Below, one piece after another: positions 10,246 through 21,510 of a stretch of DNA of 64,000 nt. Location of the stretch: positions 18,895,001 to 18,959,000 of the forward strand of contig NC_057841.1 of assembly GCF_910594005.1 (NCBI RefSeq), given 5' to 3'. How positions within the stretch are numbered: position 1 is the stretch's first letter; each line of letters starts with the position of its first letter. The stretch comes from Cervus elaphus (lineage: Eukaryota > Chordata > Mammalia > Artiodactyla > Cervidae). A model generated the notes under the pieces. That model had not been told where the DNA came from. It made no database searches and saw nothing but the letters and a program-made list of their open reading frames with translations. The position numbers were made by a program, and so were the translations under genes.

Positions 10246-11264
10246 TTTGAGCCTCAGAAAGCAATATGTCTATGAAAGTGACTTACAAAAACAAAAGCAA
10301 AATGCAAACATAAGGGATAATGCTCCTATTCAATTAACCATGTGATTTGATAATGATGATTTAAATCTTATAGGTTAATATTTAACAAATTTTTCTCAGA
10401 TTCACTTCCCTTTAACAGGCACAATATTCTACTGGTTTATAATCTCAAGTATCTTGGTTATAAAAGTACATTTCTAGCTGACTGTATGTCATGCTCTGGG
10501 GCTCTACACATCTAAATATTTAACAGGACTGCTTTATATGCCCTTATTCTGATGTTGCTGATATGTGATTTGGCTTCTGCCCAGTGGACCCCGGGGTTTT
10601 TCATCGTCCAGTGCATATATTGGCTACAGTGAGCCTGGGCAGCAAGAATAGTGGGGTTGCTGAGGCATCCAATGCAATCAGAATGTTATTTAGAAAAACT
10701 GGCTTGGCAGCCAAGCCTTGCACACATCTTTTGTTACACTGTATCTTTGTAACATATTATTTCTGCTTCACAAGGTCAGCTGACCCTGATTGGGACCTGT
10801 GGTCCATTGATAAGAGCGGCCACAGCATGAGTTAGGACTGCACGCAGAGAAGGATGAGTCTCCCAAAGTCCCAGGGCACTTTGACTGAGTTCCCACACTT
10901 CTCTTGAGTCCTTCTTATCTCTCCCTTTCCTCCCTGTTATTGGTGTGGGTGGGGGTTAGAATCAACAGACAATGGTTTAATCAAAAGCTTGTTTCTTTGA
11001 CCAGAGAAGTGGGAATGGTATGGGAATCATAAGTAGTTAACACTAAACACTTTTTACATGAGGTATTTTAGTCCTAAAATAAGTATCCATGTCCTGGCCT
11101 TTGGATCAAGATCTGTTCCACTGGGTCTGTTTCTCTTCATATGTTCGGTTCTTACCGCTGCCCAGCTCTCAGCCACAAGCTTGAAATTCTACTATGAAAT
11201 TTTTATGTGTTCTTTGTGTTTGATCCCCTTCTACACAGGGAATAATTTGCTCTTTGACCAATTC
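10246..11264. other. Unique sequence, no gene
   Basis: 1 kb with no gene or repeat I can support. Confidence 0.45.
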
Positions 11265-12330
11265 ACTCAGCTGATATGTATTAAGCATCCTTTGTGTACC
11301 AGGCACTGTTCTAGTTGCTAAGGAGGCAGCATCACCAAGATAGAGGCAGCCCTTTCCCTCCTGGCATTTATGTTCTAGTGAGGACAGGCATAGTCGAACA
11401 AAAAAATAAGCAATAGAAAGTAACTAGTGATAAATGCTATGATGAACACATAAAGTGAATTGATCTAATTTATTTTTAATTGGAAGATAATTGCTTTTCA
11501 ATATTGTGTTGGATTCTGTCATACGACAACATGAATCAGCTATAGGTGTACATATGTCCCCTCCCTCTTGAACCTCCTCCCACACCCCACCCCATCCCAC
11601 TCCTCTGGCTTGTCCCAGAGTACTGCCCTGGGCTCTTGGTGTTATAGAGCGACTTCCCATTAGCTATCTATTTTACATATGATAATGCATATGTTTCAAT
11701 GGTACTATCTCGATTCATCCCACCCTCTTCTTTCCCCACTGTGTCCAAAGTCTGTTCTCTATGTCTGCATCTCTATTTTTTGCCCTGCAAGTATGTTCAT
11801 TAGTACCATTTTTCTAGATTCCATAAATATGCATTAATACACAATATTTGTTTTTCTTTCTGACCTACTTCACTCTGTATAACAGGCTCTAGGTTCATCC
11901 ACTTCACTAGAACTGACTTAAAAGTGTTCCTTTTATGGCTGAGTAATATTGTATCACATATATGTACCACAGCTTCTTTAGCCATCCATCTGTTGATGGA
12001 CATCTACGTTGCTTCCATGTCCTAGCTATGATAAATAGTGCTGCAATAAGCATTGGGGTGCATTTTTTTTCCCAATCATGGCTTTCTCAGGGTATTTACC
12101 CAGTAGAGGTATTGTTGAGTCATATGGTAGCTTTATTCCTAGTTTAGATTAGAGGTGCTGGAGGAGAATCTCTCTGAGGAAGCAACATTAGATTGAGATC
12201 TCCGGACAAGGTGCTAGCAATGCAAAGGTCCTGAGAAAAAGCAACTCAGAAAGTGCCTGACCACACAGATGAGCCTCCTGTGTTCTTGGAAACAGGTGGA
12301 AGGTCAGTGAATGTGGAAGGCTGAGAGCAA
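11265..12330 (-). repeat. Ancient L2-like repeat interrupted by an L1
   Basis: The left part (11265-11462) reads 'attaagcatcctttgtgtaccaggcactgttctag' and 'ggcatttatgttctagtgagg', the antisense L2-type 3' end. The right part (about 12146-12330) continues the same family: 'gaatctctctgaggaagcaacattagattgagatc', 'aatgcaaaggtcctgag', 'ggaaacaggtggaagg'. The L1 at about 11463-12145 lies between them and is therefore younger. Confidence 0.5.
11463..12145 (-). mobile_element. Older 5'-truncated L1 LINE
   Basis: Antisense L1 3' end: 3'UTR from 'ttatttttaattggaagataattgc', then the ORF2 C-terminus (minus-frame pieces resembling FKSVLVKWMNLEPVIQSE), then 'tccatctgttgatggacatct...ttgcttccatgtcctagc' and 'gggtatttacccag'. 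It is more diverged than the copies at 1187 and 18864, has several stops in the ORF2 remnant, and shows no clear TSD or intact poly(A). Confidence 0.88.
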
Positions 12331-12763
12331 GGAGGATCAAGGCAGACTAGAGGGTAGCACTGGATCCCACACACACTTGGGGGTTAAATGAGAAACAGGG
12401 GTGTATTTCACATAAAATATACTCTTGCTGAAGGAGTTGAAGCAGAGAGATGTCATGTTTTGATTTACCCAATTAACAATCACTCGTTTGCTTATTTTTA
12501 ATAGTTTTGCCCCACGTGTACATGTCTCTGAATAGTAGTTTAATTTTTTAACTTTTATGAGTGAAGTCACATTTTGCAAATGTTTTAGTGTCTTGCCACT
12601 TTTGTTCTACATTAGATTTGTGAGGGAAAAAAAGCAGTTATTTTGTATCAGGATTATGCTATTCTTATCCTAGAAAGGGGCACACAGGAGCTTCTGAGGT
12701 GCTAGAAAACATTTGCTTCTTAACCTGTGTAGTGGTTACACCAGTGTTTGTTTCATATATAAG
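12331..12763. other. Unique sequence, no gene
   Basis: No supported gene or repeat. Confidence 0.4.
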
Positions 12764-12982
12764 TGCTAAATAGTACAGTGATAGTCACTCAGTCATGTCC
12801 AGCTCTTTGTGAACCATGGACTGTAGTCCACCAAGATCCTCTATCCATGGAATTCTCTCCATGCAAGAATGCTGGGATGAGTTACCATTCCTTTCTCCAG
12901 GGGATCTCCCCAACCCAGGGAAAGAATACAGGTCTCCTGAATGGTAGGCAGATTCTTTACCATCTGAGCCTGCTAAATAGTA
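12764..12982 (-). mobile_element. Bov-tA SINE with 12-bp TSD
   Basis: Antisense body at 12776-12970: 'agtcactcagtcatgtccagctc', 'ggactgtagtccaccaagatcctct', 'cctttctccaggggatctccccaaccc', 'aggcagattctttaccatctgagcc'. The flanks tgctaaatagta at 12764-12775 and 12971-12982 are identical. The start of the tRNA-like head is missing. Confidence 0.93.
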
Positions 12983-13328
12983 TAGCTAGGTGTATAAATA
13001 TGTCTGAATGCATATTTCAAATAAAGTTTTTGAAAGAACTATTGTTCAGCCCCACATTTATTAATTTTTTCATCAAAGTCTAAATATAAAGTTAAAAGTT
13101 TCCAGGAGAGATAAATTTTCCTTTATGTCTCAGTGGGCTTATTAGAGAAGCAAACAGGAAGTACAGAGAAAGGAAGAGGGTTCTTCCTGTGTGGCCGGCA
13201 AGGAGAGAATTAAATGGGCTACAGGAGAGAGAGCTGTGATGCACAGTGAGGACGAGCTGGGAAAGCAGGGGAATTTTGACTCAGCCTTACCTGGGTTACT
13301 GACTGGTCTTGCATCTTCAAGAAGTGCT
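12983..13328. other. Unique sequence, no gene
   Basis: Short unique stretch up to the BovB target site, with no recognisable gene. Confidence 0.4.
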
Positions 13329-13338
13329 ATATGCATTC

Positions 13339-14494
13339 AAGAAAATTAGAGATACCAAGGGAACATTTCATGCAAAGATGGGCACAATAAAGAACAGAAA
13401 TGGTATGGACCTAACAGAAACAGAAGATATTAAGAAAAGGTGGCAACAATATACAGGAGTACTGTACAAAAAAGATCTTCATGGCCCAGATAATCACAAA
13501 GGTGTGATCACGCACCTAGAGCCAGACATCCTGGAATATGAATTCAAGTGGGCCTGACGAAGCATCACAATGAGCAAAGCTAGTGGAGGTGATGGAATTC
13601 CATTTGAGCTATTTCAAATCCTGAAAGATGATGCTGTGAAAGTGCTGCACTCAATATGTCAGAAAATTTGGAAAACTCAGCACTGGCCACAGGACTGGAA
13701 AAGGTCCATTTTCATTCCAATCTCAAAGACAGTCAACGCCAAAGAATGCTCAGACTACTGCACAATTGCACTCATCTCAAAAGCTAGCAAAGTAATGCTC
13801 AAAATTCTCCAAGCCAGGCTTCTTCAACAGTACATAAACTTTCAGATGTTCAAGCTGGATTTAGAAAAGGCAGATGAACCAGAGATCAAATTGCCAACAT
13901 CCGTTGGATCATATAAAAAGCAAAAGAATTCCAGAAAAACATCTACTTCTGCTTCACTGACTATGCTGAAGCCTTTGACCATTTGGATTACAACAAACTG
14001 TGGAAAATTCTTCAAGAAATGGGAATACAGACCACCTGACCTGCCTCCTGAGAAATGTGTACACAGGTTAAGAAGCAACAGTTAGAACTGGACAGGGAAC
14101 AACAACTGGACTGGAACAACTAGACATGAAACAACAAGTTCCAAATTGGGAAAGGCGTATCTCAAGGCTGTATATTGTCACCCTGCTTACTTAACTTATA
14201 TGCAGAGTACATCATGAGAAACACTGGGCTGGATGAAGCACAAGCTAGAAACAAGATTGCTTGGAGAAATATCAATGACCTCAGATAGGCAGGTGACACC
14301 ACCCTCATGGCAGAAAGTGAAGAAGAACTAAAGGGGATTTTGATGAAAGTGAAAGAGGAGAGTGAAAAAGTTGGCTTAAAACTCAACATTTAGAAAACTA
14401 AGATCATGGCATCTGGTCCCATCACTTCATGACAAATAGATCAAGAAACAATGGAAACAGTGAGAGACTTTATATTTTTGGACTCCCAAATCAC
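13339..14494 (+). pseudogene. Outer BovB ORF2 remnant, first half (RT region)
   Basis: Translates in pieces to BovB reverse-transcriptase protein: ASGGDGIPFELFQILKDDAV, then IWKTQHWPQDWKRSIFIP (13570 onward), then TIALISKASKVMLKILQARL. After that the frame shifts at an extra base near 13820, and later RT blocks appear in other frames (for example FTDYAEAFDH around 13955-13985). The catalytic YADD box is destroyed: the equivalent of 'agatatgcagatgac' reads 'agataggcaggtgac' at 14283-14297, which contains a stop. It is a dead fragment. Confidence 0.88.
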
Positions 14495-14734
14495 ATGAGT
14501 GGGGCGACTGCAATGGTGCATGAGCCCGGCCGAGAGGAGCGACCCCAAGTCCAAGGTGAGTAGCGATGGCTGCGCTTTGCTGGAGCAGCCCTGAAGAGAC
14601 ACTCGATGTCCAAGGTAAGACTGTAGCACTGAGAGAGGGCATCAGAGGCCAGACAGACTGAAACCACAATCACAGACAACTAGCCAATCTGATCACATGC
14701 ACCACAGCCTTGTCTAACTCAATGAAACTAAGCC

Positions 14735-15028
14735 ATGCTGTGTGGGGCCACCCAAGACGGACGGGTCATGGTGGAGAGTTCTGACAGCATGTGGTCCACT
14801 GGAGAAGGGAATGGCAAACCACTTCAGCATTCTTGCCTCGAGAACCCCATGAACAGTATGAAAAGGCAAAAAGATAAGACATTGAAAGATGAACTCCCCA
14901 GGTCAGTAGGTGCTCAATATGCTAATGGAGATCAGTGGAGAAATAACTCCAGAAAAAATGAAGGGATGGAGCCAAAGCAGAAACAACACCCAGTTGTGGA
15001 TGGGACTGGCAATAGAAGCAAGGTTTGA
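14735..15028 (+). pseudogene. BovB 5' leader ORF remnant (ORF1-like)
   Basis: A 97-codon open frame in the BovB 5' region, upstream of the endonuclease. It is hydrophilic, rich in Lys/Gln/Asn and includes a KQKQ segment. RTE-clade LINEs often carry a short ill-defined first ORF or leader here, but I see no domain. It ends 45 bp before the first endonuclease methionine (15074). It may be only a stretch of leader without stops. Confidence 0.45.
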
Positions 15029-15073
15029 TGCTGTAAAGAGAAATATTGCATAGGAACCTAGAATGTCACATCC

Positions 15074-15780
15074 ATGAATCAAGGCAAATTGGAAGTGGTC
15101 AAACAGGAGATGGCAAGAGTGAACATTGACATTCTAGGAATCAGAGAACTAAGATGGACTGGAATGGGTGAATTTAACTCAGATGGCCATTATATCTACT
15201 ACTGTGGGCAGGAATCCCTTAGAAGAAATGGAGTAGCCATCATAGTCAACAAAAGAGTCCGAAATGCAGTACGTGGATGCAATCTCAAAAATGACAGAAT
15301 GATCTCTGTTCGTTTCCAAGGCAAACCACTCATATCATGGTAATCCAACCAGTAATGCTGAAGAAGCTGAAGTTGAATGGTTCTATGAAGACCTACAAGA
15401 ACGAACATCCAAAAAAAGGTGTTCTTTTCATTATAGGAGACTGGAATACAAAAGTAGGAAGTCAAGAAACACCTGGAGTAACAGGCAAATTTGGCCTTGG
15501 AGTACAGAATGAAGCAGGGCAAAGGCTAACAGAGTTCTGCTAAGAGAACTCACTAGTCATAGCACACACCCTCTTCCAACAACACAGGAGAAGACTCTAC
15601 ACATGGACATCACCAGATGGTCAACATTGAAATCAGATTGATTGTATCCTTTGCAGCCAAAGATGGAGAAGCTCTATACAGTCAGCAAAAACAAGACTGG
15701 GAGCAGACTGTGGCAAAGATCATGAATTCCTTATTGCCAGATTCAGACTTAAACTGAAGAAAGTGGGGAAAACCACTTGA
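15074..15780 (+). pseudogene. BovB APE-type endonuclease domain, broken
   Basis: The N-terminal APE-like endonuclease of BovB ORF2, which nicks target DNA. It starts MNQGKLEVVKQEMARVNIDI with the catalytic-type Glu in ILGIRELRW (residue 25). A 15-17-bp deletion near 15342 shifts the frame. The next piece (from 15337) holds GDWNTKVGS, with the conserved Asp and Asn. A TAA at 15541-15543 interrupts, and the final motif near 15715-15723 reads Lys-Asp-His where BovB has Ser-Asp-His. Key residues are largely still readable, but the frame is broken several times. Confidence 0.88.
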
Positions 15781-16082
15781 CCATTCAGTTATGACCTAAA
15801 TCAATCCCTTATGACTATACAGTGGATGTGAGAAATAGATTTAAGGGACTAGATCTGATAGAGTGCCTGATGAACTACAGACGGAGGTTCATGACATTGT
15901 ACAGGAAACAGGGAGCAAGACCATCCCCAAGAAAAAGAAATGCAAAACAGCAAAATGGCTGTCTGAGGACGCCATACAAATAGCTGTGAAAAGAAGAGAA
16001 GCAAAAAGGAAAGATATACCCATTTGAATGCAGAGTTCCAAAGAATAGCAAGGAGAGATAAGAAAACCTTCCTCAGTGATCA

Positions 16083-17842
16083 ATGCAAAAAACAGAAGAA
16101 AACAATAGAATGGGAAAAACTAGAGATCTCTCCAAGAAAATTAGAGATACCCAGGGAACATTTCATGTAAAGGTGGGCTCAATAAAGGACAGAAGTGGTA
16201 GGGAATTAACAGAAGCAAAAGATATTAAGAAGAGATGGCAAGCATACACAGAAGAACTGTATAAAAAAAGACCTTCACGACCCAGATAATCACGAAGTTG
16301 TGATCATTCACACGCACCTAGAGCCAGTCATCCTGGAATGTGAAGTCAGGTGGGCCTTAGAAAGCATCACTATGAACCCAGCTAGTGGAGGCAATAGAAT
16401 TCCAGTTGAGCTATTTCAAATTCTAAAAGATGATGCAGTGAAAGTGCTGCACTCAATATGTCAGCAAATTTGGAAAACTCAGCAGTGGCCACAGGACTGG
16501 AAACGGTCAGCTTGCATTCCAATCCCAAAGGAAGGCAATGCCAAAGAATGCTCAAACTACCTCATGATTGTACTCATCTCACATACCAGTAAAGTAAAGC
16601 TCAAAATTCTCCTAGCCAGGCTTCAGCAATATGTGAACTGTGAACTTCCAGATGTTCAAGCTGGTTTTAGAAAAGGCAGAGGAACCAGAGATCAAATTGC
16701 CAACATCGGCTGGATCATCGAAAAAGCAAGAGAATTCTAGAAAAACGTCTATTTCTGCTTTATTGACTATGCCAAAGCCTTTGACTGTGTGGATCACAAT
16801 AAACTGTGGAAAATTCTGAAAGAGATGGAAATACCAAACCACCTGACCTGCCTATTGAGAAACCTGTATAGAGCTCAGGAAGCAACAGTTAGATCTGGAC
16901 ATGGAACAACAAACAGACTGGTTCCAAATAGGAAAAGGAATACTTCAAGGCTGTATATTGTCACCTTGCTTATTTAACTTATATGCAGAGTACATCATGA
17001 GAAATGCTGGGCTGGAGGAAGCACAAGCTGGAATCAAGATTGCAGGGAGAAATATCAATGACCTCAGATATGCAGATGACACCACCCTTATGGCAGAAAG
17101 TGAAGAAGCACTAAAGAGCCTCTTGATGAAAATGAAAGAGGAGAATGAAAAAGTTGGCTTAAAGCTCAACATTCAGAAAACTAAGATCATGGCATCCGGT
17201 CCTATCACTTCATGGCAAATACATGGGGAAACAGTAGAAACAGCAGCTGACTTTATTTTTCTGGGCTCCAAAATCTCTGCGGGTAGTGATTGAAGCCATG
17301 AAATTAAAAGACACTTGCTGCTTGGAAGGAAAGTTATGACCAACCTAGACAGCATATTAAAAAGCAGAGACATTACTTTGCCAACAAAGGTCTGTCTAGT
17401 CAAGGCTATGATTTTTCCAGTGGTCATGTATGGATGTGAGAGTTGGAATCTAAAGAAAGCTGAGTGCTGAAGAATTGATTCTTTTGAACTGTGGTGTTGG
17501 AGAAGACTCTTGAGGGTCCCTTGGATTGCAAGGAGCTCTAAACAGTCCATCCTAAAGGAGATTAGTCCTGAGTGTTCATTGGAAGGACTGATGTTGAAGC
17601 TGAAACTCCAATACTTTGGCCACCTGATGCGGAGAGCTGACTCATTTGAAAACACCCTGGTGTTGGGAAAGATTGAGAGCAGGAGGAGAAGGGGACGACA
17701 GAGGATGAGATGGTTGGATGGCATCACCGACACAATGGACTTGGGTTTGGGTAGACTCGGAGTTGGTGACGGACAGGGAGGCCTGGCGTGCTGTGGTTCA
17801 TGGGGTCGCAAAGAGTCGGACACGGCTGAGCAACTGAACTGA
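16083..17842 (+). pseudogene. BovB reverse transcriptase and C-terminus, broken
   Basis: RT part of BovB ORF2 in several open pieces: 16083-16289 (thumb-proximal linker), 16300-16740 (ending AGFRKGRGTRDQIANI), a closed gap, 16901-17293 and 17510-17842. RT box A, FIDYAKAFD, is readable at 16759-16785 and the catalytic YADD at 17069-17080, so both active-site Asp motifs survive. Stops include TAG at 16738-16740 (REF*) and TGA at 17291-17293. The last piece is the basic C-terminal tail with the GRRRRGRQRMRWLDGI-type segment. Confidence 0.9.
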
Positions 17843-17846
17843 ACTG

Positions 17847-18415
17847 AAATCACTGCAGGTGGTGACTGTAGCCATGGAATTAAAAGACACTTGCTCCTTG
17901 GAAGATAAGTTATGACCAACCTAGACAGAATACTAAAAAAGCAGAGACATTACCAACAAAGGTCTGTCTAGTCAAAAGTATGGTTTTTCCAGTAGTCATA
18001 TATGGATGTGAGAGTTGGACTATAAAGAAAGCTGAGTGCTGAAGAATTGATGCTTTTGATCTGTGGTGTTGGAGAAGACTTTTGCGAGTCCCTTGGCTTG
18101 CAAGGAGTTCCAACCAGTCCATCCTAAAGGAAACAGTCCTGAATATTCATTGGAAGGACTGATGCTGAAGCTGAAACTCCAATACTTTGGCTACCTGATA
18201 TGAAGAACTGACTTATTGAAAATTCTTGGAAAGATTGAAGGCAGGAGGAGAAGGAGACGGCAGAGTATGAGATGGTTGGATGGCTTCACCAAGTCAAAGA
18301 ACATGAGTTTGAGTAAACTCCGGGAGTTGATGATAGACAGGGAAGCCTGGTATGCTGCAGTCCATGGGGTTACAAAGAGTTGGACATGACTGAGTGACTG
18401 AACTGAACTGAACTG
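17847..18415 (+). pseudogene. Outer BovB ORF2 remnant, second half
   Basis: Resumes the outer BovB exactly where it was split: 'ggtgactgtagccatggaattaaaagacacttgctcc', then a region matching 17341-17842 of the inner copy, ending 'aaagagttggacatgactgagtgactgaactgaactgaactga'. It has stops and small deletions (for example 'acttattgaaaattcttgg' near 18210, where bases are missing). Confidence 0.9.
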
Positions 18416-18425
18416 ATATGCGTTC

Positions 18426-18850
18426 CGAACTTCATTTCAGCATCTGTGAATGGAGTTATGATCTATATAGCATTGCTTGGTCCACCGGGATTCATGTATA
18501 CACATTTGCCTGATTGTCTACCTTGACTGTAATAGACTATGACAGTGAACTCCTCCAGCATCTCCAAACTCCAGAGTCTTTTACTCTGCAGTCTAGGCAG
18601 GATTGCCTAAATCATAGAATATTTTGTTTCTACCAAAAGAATTCAAGTTATCATAGTGTGACCTGACAGTTAACTGTGTACTCATAGAATGGAATGATAG
18701 ACTCCTGAGACCCCAGCACAGCCCTGAGCTCATGCTTGACAAATTATCTCTAAGGCAAGGCTTCTTTTTCAAAATTACAGATTCTATAAGGTGAGTTCAG
18801 CTGAAACATGAGTCAATGTCATTGATATATTCTTATTGTAATGTAGAGAT
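18426..18850. other. Unique sequence, no gene
   Basis: No supported gene. This is unique DNA between the BovB complex and the L1. Confidence 0.4.
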
Positions 18851-19685
18851 TTGATGTGATTTATTTATTTTTATCTTTTTTTTTCCATTTATTTTTATTA
18901 GTTGGAGGCTAATTACTTTACAACATTGTAGTGGTTTTTGCCATACATTTACATGAACCAACCATGGATTTACATGTGTTCCCCATCCTGAACCCCCCTC
19001 CCACCTCCCTCCGCATCCCATCCCTCTGGGTCATCCCAGTGCACCAGCCCTGAGCACTTGTCTCATGCATCCAACCTGGACTGGCGATCTGTTTCACACT
19101 TCATAATATACATGTTTCGATGCTATTCTCTCAGATCATCCCACCTTGCCTTCTGCCACAGAGTCCAAAAGTCTGTTCTATACATCTGTGTCTCTTTTTC
19201 TGTCTTGCATATAGGTTATCATTACCATCTTTCTAAATTCCATATATATGCATTAGTAAACTGTATTGGTGTTTATCTTTCTGGCTTACTTCACTCTGTA
19301 ATAATGGGCTCCAGTTTCATCCATCTCATTAGAACTGATTCAAATGAATTCTTTTTAATGGCTGAGTAATATTCCATGGTGTATATGTACCACAGCTTCC
19401 TTATCCATTCATCTGCTGATGGGCATCTAGGTTGCTTCCATGTCCTGGCTATTATAAACAGTGCTGCAATGAACATTGGGGTGCACGTGTCTCTTTCAGA
19501 TCTGGTTTCCTCAGTGTGTTTGCCCACGAGTGGGATTGCTGGGTCATATGGCAGTTCTATTTCCAGTTTTTTAAGGAATCTCCACACTGTTCTCCATAGC
19601 GGCTGTACTAGTTTGCATTCCCACCACCAGTGTGAGAGGGTTCCCTTTTCTCCACACCCTCTCCAGGATTTATTGATGTGATTTA
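18851..19685 (-). mobile_element. 5'-truncated L1 LINE with 13-bp TSD
   Basis: Insert 18864-19672 (809 bp). It has a T/TTTA-rich tail at 18861-18900, the L1 3'UTR, then the ORF2 C-terminal region up to 'ctctccaggatttat'. A perfect 13-bp repeat, ttgatgtgattta, at 18851-18863 and 19673-19685 brackets it. It is longer than the L1 at 1187 but of a similar subfamily: the 3'UTR words match closely. Confidence 0.94.
19291..19587 (-). pseudogene. L1 ORF2 C-terminal remnant
   Basis: About 98 residues in one minus-strand frame: MWRFLKKLEIELPYDPAIPL, then WKQPRCPSADEWIRKLWYIY and FESVLMRWMKLEPIITE. This is the C-terminal part of the L1 ORF2 protein, without endonuclease or RT core. The frame shifts just after LEPI compared with the copy at 1536-1714, because the host read 'ctctgtaataatgggc' has an extra base. 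Confidence 0.9.
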
Positions 19686-19870
19686 GAGTCAGATATAACT
19701 GAGTTCAAATCCTGGTTCTGGTTCTTAGCTGAGCAATCTGGGTCAAGTTCACCTCCCTGAGTCTACGTTTTTTTATTTCCTCCGCTCTGCAACGGGAGCC
19801 TCAGTACCCACCTTGTAGTTTGTGACCATTAGTGAGTGGAGCACTGTGAGCCCAACATACGTTAGTCTCC
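19686..19870 (+). repeat. MIR-family SINE remnant
   Basis: Sense MIR order: 'gagttcaaatcctggttctg...agctgagcaatctgggtcaagttcacctccctgagtc' then 'ttttttatttcctcc' and 'cctcagtacccaccttgtag'. The neighbouring L1 inserted at its 5' edge. Confidence 0.7.
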
Positions 19871-20129
19871 TTCCTCAACTCCATTTCCATATCTCCTGAA
19901 AATAAATACGACCAGGAGTTACCAGCTGAACTGGCCAAACGTCTCCACTCCCAGATCATTTTCATCATCATCATCATCACCGTGATAAACGAAAATGTCA
20001 TTTGCACTTTGGAGTGGCCGGCACAGAGGTCAGTGCATGGGGATGATATGACACAACTTTCCTTTAAGAAACGAATGTGTTGTTTCACTAGGTGGAAATA
20101 TCATGGTTCTTTTGCAGCACTGGGCTGAA

Positions 20130-20194
20130 AAGTAACATTTTTTTTTTCCAAAATGTATTTTAAGTAACATTTTTTTTTTCCCAAAATGTATTTT
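20130..20194. repeat. 32-bp tandem duplication
   Basis: The segment aagtaacat-T(9-10)-ccaaaatgtatttt occurs twice in direct tandem, at 20130-20161 and 20162-20194. The two units differ only by 1 or 2 bases in the T/C run, so the duplication is recent. Confidence 0.9.
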
Positions 20195-20404
20195 CCTGAC
20201 CATGTGAGTACATTCTGTCAGGCAGGGCAGCTGCTGACAGCTGGGTAAGGAAAAGGGAGAAATTATGCAGACATTTGGCAGTGTAAATGTTAGAACAACT
20301 CAGCTGTATGTGCGTTCAGAAGAGTTCAGTAGCTTAGGTGAATGCAGATCCAGGAAATCAAGTGACAGCTTCCCTTAACCATTATGCTAATGGCAGGGGG
20401 TAAG
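20195..20404. other. Unique sequence, no gene
   Basis: Nothing recognisable besides ordinary unique DNA. Confidence 0.35.
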
Positions 20405-20640
20405 GGGGTGTCTCAGTCAGAGCAAGCACTTGGGAGACAAGACTTCTGGGCTCAGATCCCACTCCCAACAACATCTCTCACTGTGATTCTGGGTGCGTTT
20501 CTGAACTTCACTGTACTTTAGTTCTATTTCTCCATCTACAATCTGAAGCTAATAATAGTTACCTCCACAGCAGGAGTGGTACAAAGATTAAAGAATTAAT
20601 GAGCAGAACGTGCTGTGGAGAGAAGGAAGGCTATAGAAAT
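20405..20640 (+). repeat. MIR-family SINE remnant
   Basis: 'agcaagcacttgggagacaagacttctgggctcagatcccactcccaac' then 'tctgggtgcgtttctgaacttcactgtactttagttctatttctccatctac' and 'aatagttacctccacagcaggagtggtacaaagattaaag' follow the sense MIR consensus order over almost its full length. Confidence 0.75.
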
Positions 20641-21365
20641 GTGATCATTTCTACAAACCTCTGATTTGCACAGGGCAAACTCAACAGCTTTTCTGAATCT
20701 TATAATGAACTTGTACATCCCCCATTTCTGCTCTTGTGAGATACGGATGCTCTTGTCCATGCCCCCCCAAGTCTGTGTGCACTGTGAAAATGATAAGGAG
20801 AGCCTGGGTCACCAAATGATGGAAATTGGAGGAAGATACAAGAGATGAAAGAGCCTGAGTTTTAAAATAAATAAATAGCTTAACCACCTTCACAATTTTG
20901 CAGTTTTATCTGAAAGAACAACAAGCAGTGATGAGTGGGAATACTTTCACAAAATGTCACAATGCAGATAATATAAAATAAATTAAATCTCATTTTAAAA
21001 TTTATTCATGATGCATTATACAAAAAGCAGTATGTTGCTATATATATGGGGAGAGAGAGAGAGAGAGAGATGTAGAATAAGACAGTTCCCCAACTGCAGT
21101 GTTTTGCAAGGCTTCCTACCCCCAGCAGAGATCAGAGTTAAAAATAAATGAAGCAACACAGCAAATATCAGGTATAGACAAAAGCATCAGGCATTCAAAT
21201 ACAATCTAGGCTTGTGGAAACAAAGACAAAGCCAAATAATCAACATATGAATACAGTTTTCAGACCCATATATGGAATAATTTTATCAAATAGTTGAGAA
21301 TAAAAAGTAAACACATTACATCCATAATTCAAGATCCCTCTCAATCATTGGTCTTCTCCTTGGGA
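20641..21365. other. Unique sequence with a (GA)n tract
   Basis: No gene found. A (GA)n microsatellite with a TATATATA lead-in lies at about 21038-21070. Confidence 0.5.
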
Positions 21366-21510
21366 AGTATGATACATTTTAAAAGCACTTTATAAGGACA
21401 AAGAAACTGAGGTTAGTGGATTTAATGACCTTGCTCAGAGTTACAAAGATAAAGTGATGAGCTGGGGTTTGAACCCAAGCCTCAGTATTTATGTTTCAGC
21501 TGCCTTTCCC
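21366..21510 (-). repeat. MIR-family SINE remnant
   Basis: Antisense MIR: 'aagcactttataagg...acaaagaaactgaggttagtgg', 'atgaccttgctcagagttacaaag', 'gatgagctggggtttgaacccaagcctcag'. Confidence 0.78.

Larger units (their letters stand above)
14495..17846 (+). mobile_element. Near full-length BovB LINE nested in an older BovB
   Basis: A complete-looking BovB of 3352 bp. It starts with the BovB 5' leader (gagtggggcgactgcaatgg; 'gagaggagcgacccca'), passes through the leader ORF, endonuclease and reverse-transcriptase regions, and ends in 'cggctgagcaactgaactgaactg'. Its flanks share aaatcac (14488-14494 and 17847-17853), a 7-bp TSD inside the older BovB. Small deletions and stops break the protein, so it is not autonomous today. 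BovB is the RTE-clade LINE whose 3' tail is shared with ruminant SINEs. Confidence 0.94.
13329..18425 (+). mobile_element. Outer (older) BovB LINE, split in two by another BovB
   Basis: A 5'-truncated BovB begins at about 13336 ('attcaagaaaattagagataccaaggg'). It runs to 'ttggactcccaaatcac' (14494), then resumes after a 3.35-kb insert at 17847 ('aaatcactgcaggtggtgactg') and ends in the actgaactgaactga tail at about 18415. The two halves join in register with the internal BovB copy. Flanks atatgcattc (13329-13338) and atatgcgttc (18416-18425) match at 9 of 10 positions and are a probable TSD. The copy is about 1.7 kb without the insert. Confidence 0.93.

Noticed and set aside
17173..17919. 248-codon open frame on the minus strand, longest in the window
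   Set aside because: It lies antisense to BovB and runs across the junction of the inner and outer BovB copies. The same antisense frame recurs in other BovB fragments, so it is a by-product of the sense ORF2 codon pattern and not a gene.
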